A stretch of DNA of 64,000 nucleotides. It comes from Colwellia psychrerythraea. GTDB taxonomy: Bacteria > Pseudomonadota > Gammaproteobacteria > Enterobacterales > Alteromonadaceae. The stretch is from assembly GCF_000764225.1 (NCBI RefSeq), contig NZ_JQED01000056.1:172233-236232 (forward strand), in the 5' to 3' direction. The notes beneath the pieces were generated by a model that saw only the letters and a list, made by a program, of their open reading frames with translations, ran no database searches and was not told where the DNA came from. The position numbers and the translations under genes are program-made. Shown one piece after another: positions 63,461 to 64,000 of this stretch; position 1 is the stretch's first letter; every line of letters starts with the position of its first letter.

Positions 63461-63790
63461 CTACTCTGTAATTACAATTAAAACTCCGTTTTCATCTCTT
63501 TCACACTCGGTGCCGATTGGAAGTTCAATGAAAGGAATTATTTCAGGGTCATAATTCGCAATAGTATTTAAGTCATAAACTGAATGATTATTTGGCTCAC
63601 TCATATATTCTTGAGTTTCATAACCAGACAAAAATCGCCAGCCATTATCCATTTCATTACTCGGTGTTTCACGGTACATATAACCAACCAAATTACCTTC
63701 AACAGTAATTTGGTCCGTAGCAATGCACCCACCGTAACCGACAGCAATAGGAGTTATTTCATCTGAGCTTAATTTAAAACTCTTGACCAT
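63461..63790 (-). CDS. DUF2185/Imm33-like protein (cassette)
   Basis: A 109-aa protein: AVGYGGCIATDQITVEGNLVGYMYRETPSNEMDNGWRFLSGYETQEYMSEPNNHSVYDLNTIANYDPEIIPFIELPIGTECERDENG. The GYMYRExP...D.GWRFLSG...EYM...YDLNTI..YDP block is the DUF2185 signature (PF09951, also called Imm33, listed among polymorphic-toxin immunity domains). No toxin gene is adjacent. Cassette-borne immunity genes without toxins are a plausible explanation, but this is inference. Its ATG is 8 bp from the R' box of the next attC. Confidence 0.8.
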   Translation of the reverse strand: MVKSFKLSSDEITPIAVGYGGCIATDQITVEGNLVGYMYRETPSNEMDNGWRFLSGYETQEYMSEPNNHSVYDLNTIANYDPEIIPFIELPIGTECERDENGVLIVITE

Positions 63791-63798
63791 ATATATTC

Positions 63799-63874
63799 AC
63801 ATAACGCCTCACTAAGAAGCAAATAATAGTTGGCTAAAATTAGCGACGAAGGAGCAAAAACCAACTGTTATTTG
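63799..63874 (-). other. attC site truncated by an insertion sequence
   Basis: R' is GTTATGT (63805-63799), with the TTAGCCAACTATTATTTGCTTCTTAGTGAGGC left side and the matching CAGTTGGTTTTTGC arm. The outer R'' end, expected about 20 bp further, is missing because an IS end starts at 63875. Confidence 0.85.
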
Positions 63875-64000
63875 TGATCTTCCCCCGATAAAGCGGACAC
63901 ATTTTATTTTACGCTGCCAGGGCTTCATATTCTATTGGAGAACAATAGTTTATCCCTGAATGCATCCTCGAAACATTGTAGTATTTGTTAATGTAACTTC
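63875..64000 (-). mobile_element. IS3-family insertion sequence, end only
   Basis: The terminal sequence TGATCTTCCCCCGATAAAGC at 63875 has the IS3-family pattern and is followed 34 bp later by the 3' end of a transposase frame. The rest is beyond the window, so the second end and the target duplication cannot be seen. Confidence 0.82.
63909..64000 (-). CDS. IS3-family transposase OrfB, C-terminal 29 codons
   Basis: The visible residues SYINKYYNVSRMHSGINY, continuing CSPIEYEALAA and a stop, match the C-terminal rve-domain tail of IS3-group integrases (YYN..R.HS.I.Y.SP.EYE). The rest lies beyond the window. Confidence 0.88.
   Translation of the reverse strand, partial: SYINKYYNVSRMHSGINYCSPIEYEALAA

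Larger units (their letters stand above)
58147..63874 (-). mobile_element. Distal part of a chromosomal integron cassette array
   Basis: A run of single-gene units, all leftward, each followed within a few bases by an attC-like site. Ten such sites (58147, 58951, 59765, 60092, 60473, 60939, 62001, 62559, 62968, 63355) plus one cut by an IS at 63799 share the order R''-L''-centre-L'-R'. Site length is 68-106 bp, mostly about 101. The cassette orientation puts attI and the integrase gene beyond position 64000. Gene functions are heterogeneous, as expected for sedentary arrays. Confidence 0.88.

Overview
The window looks like chromosomal DNA of an AT-rich marine gammaproteobacterium of the Alteromonadales, most probably Colwellia or a close relative. 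This is an inference from conserved gene blocks (gcvR/bcp beside bamC; pta-ackA-yfbV; moxR to batD; fadIJ-sixA-smrB-prmB-aroC), protein families typical of the order (DUF3379, VC2046/SO_2500 family, DUF2897) and AT-rich base composition. No tRNA, rRNA or CRISPR array was seen.

From 1 to about 43.3 kb the window is core genome. It starts inside bepA (outer-membrane protein quality control). Then come a TusA-like protein, an AI-2E family permease, bcp and gcvR, bamC, and a leftward dapE operon (yffB-dapE-M15 peptidase-DUF2897). Next are the acetate node (ackA-pta) with divergent yfbV, rlmA-xthA, an RstAB-like two-component system, ychJ and an S9 peptidase lipoprotein. An ECF sigma factor/DUF3379 pair lies downstream of a six-gene MoxR-Bat operon (22.5-30.2 kb). 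After that come fadIJ behind a perfect FadR-like palindrome, an M16 peptidase, sixA, smrB, prmB, aroC, an MFS transporter and a periplasmic rhodanese.

From 43.3 to about 58 kb lie small, almost all leftward, mostly single-gene units: mntP, PhzF, LysE/RhtB, OsmC, ACT, folD, a nucleotidyltransferase, a uracil-DNA glycosylase family protein, a haloacid dehalogenase, DUF3291, GrpB, GNAT and GFA. Two decayed attC-like sites (about 51.3 and 52.0 kb) suggest part of this segment is old integron cassette DNA.

From 58.1 kb to the IS at 63.9 kb the window holds the distal part of a chromosomal (sedentary) integron cassette array. Nine complete or nearly complete cassettes and one more attC cut by the IS all read leftward. 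Most attC sites are about 100 bp, with gene stop codons running into the R'' box. The integrase and attI are not in the window and should lie beyond 64 kb. Cassettes encode a Bax-inhibitor-1-like membrane protein, a DUF4386 protein, DoxX, a secreted alpha/beta hydrolase, a GNAT acetyltransferase, a DUF2185/Imm33-like protein, two small lipoproteins and two orphans. The edge of the window is the end of an IS3-family element inserted in an attC.

Two families of small non-autonomous repeats occur twice each. One is about 194 bp, with 12-bp terminal inverted repeats and 6-bp target duplications. The other is about 265-315 bp, and one copy supplies the stop codon of smrB. Several starts were moved from the longest open frame to sites with a better Shine-Dalgarno sequence; the reason is given in each entry.
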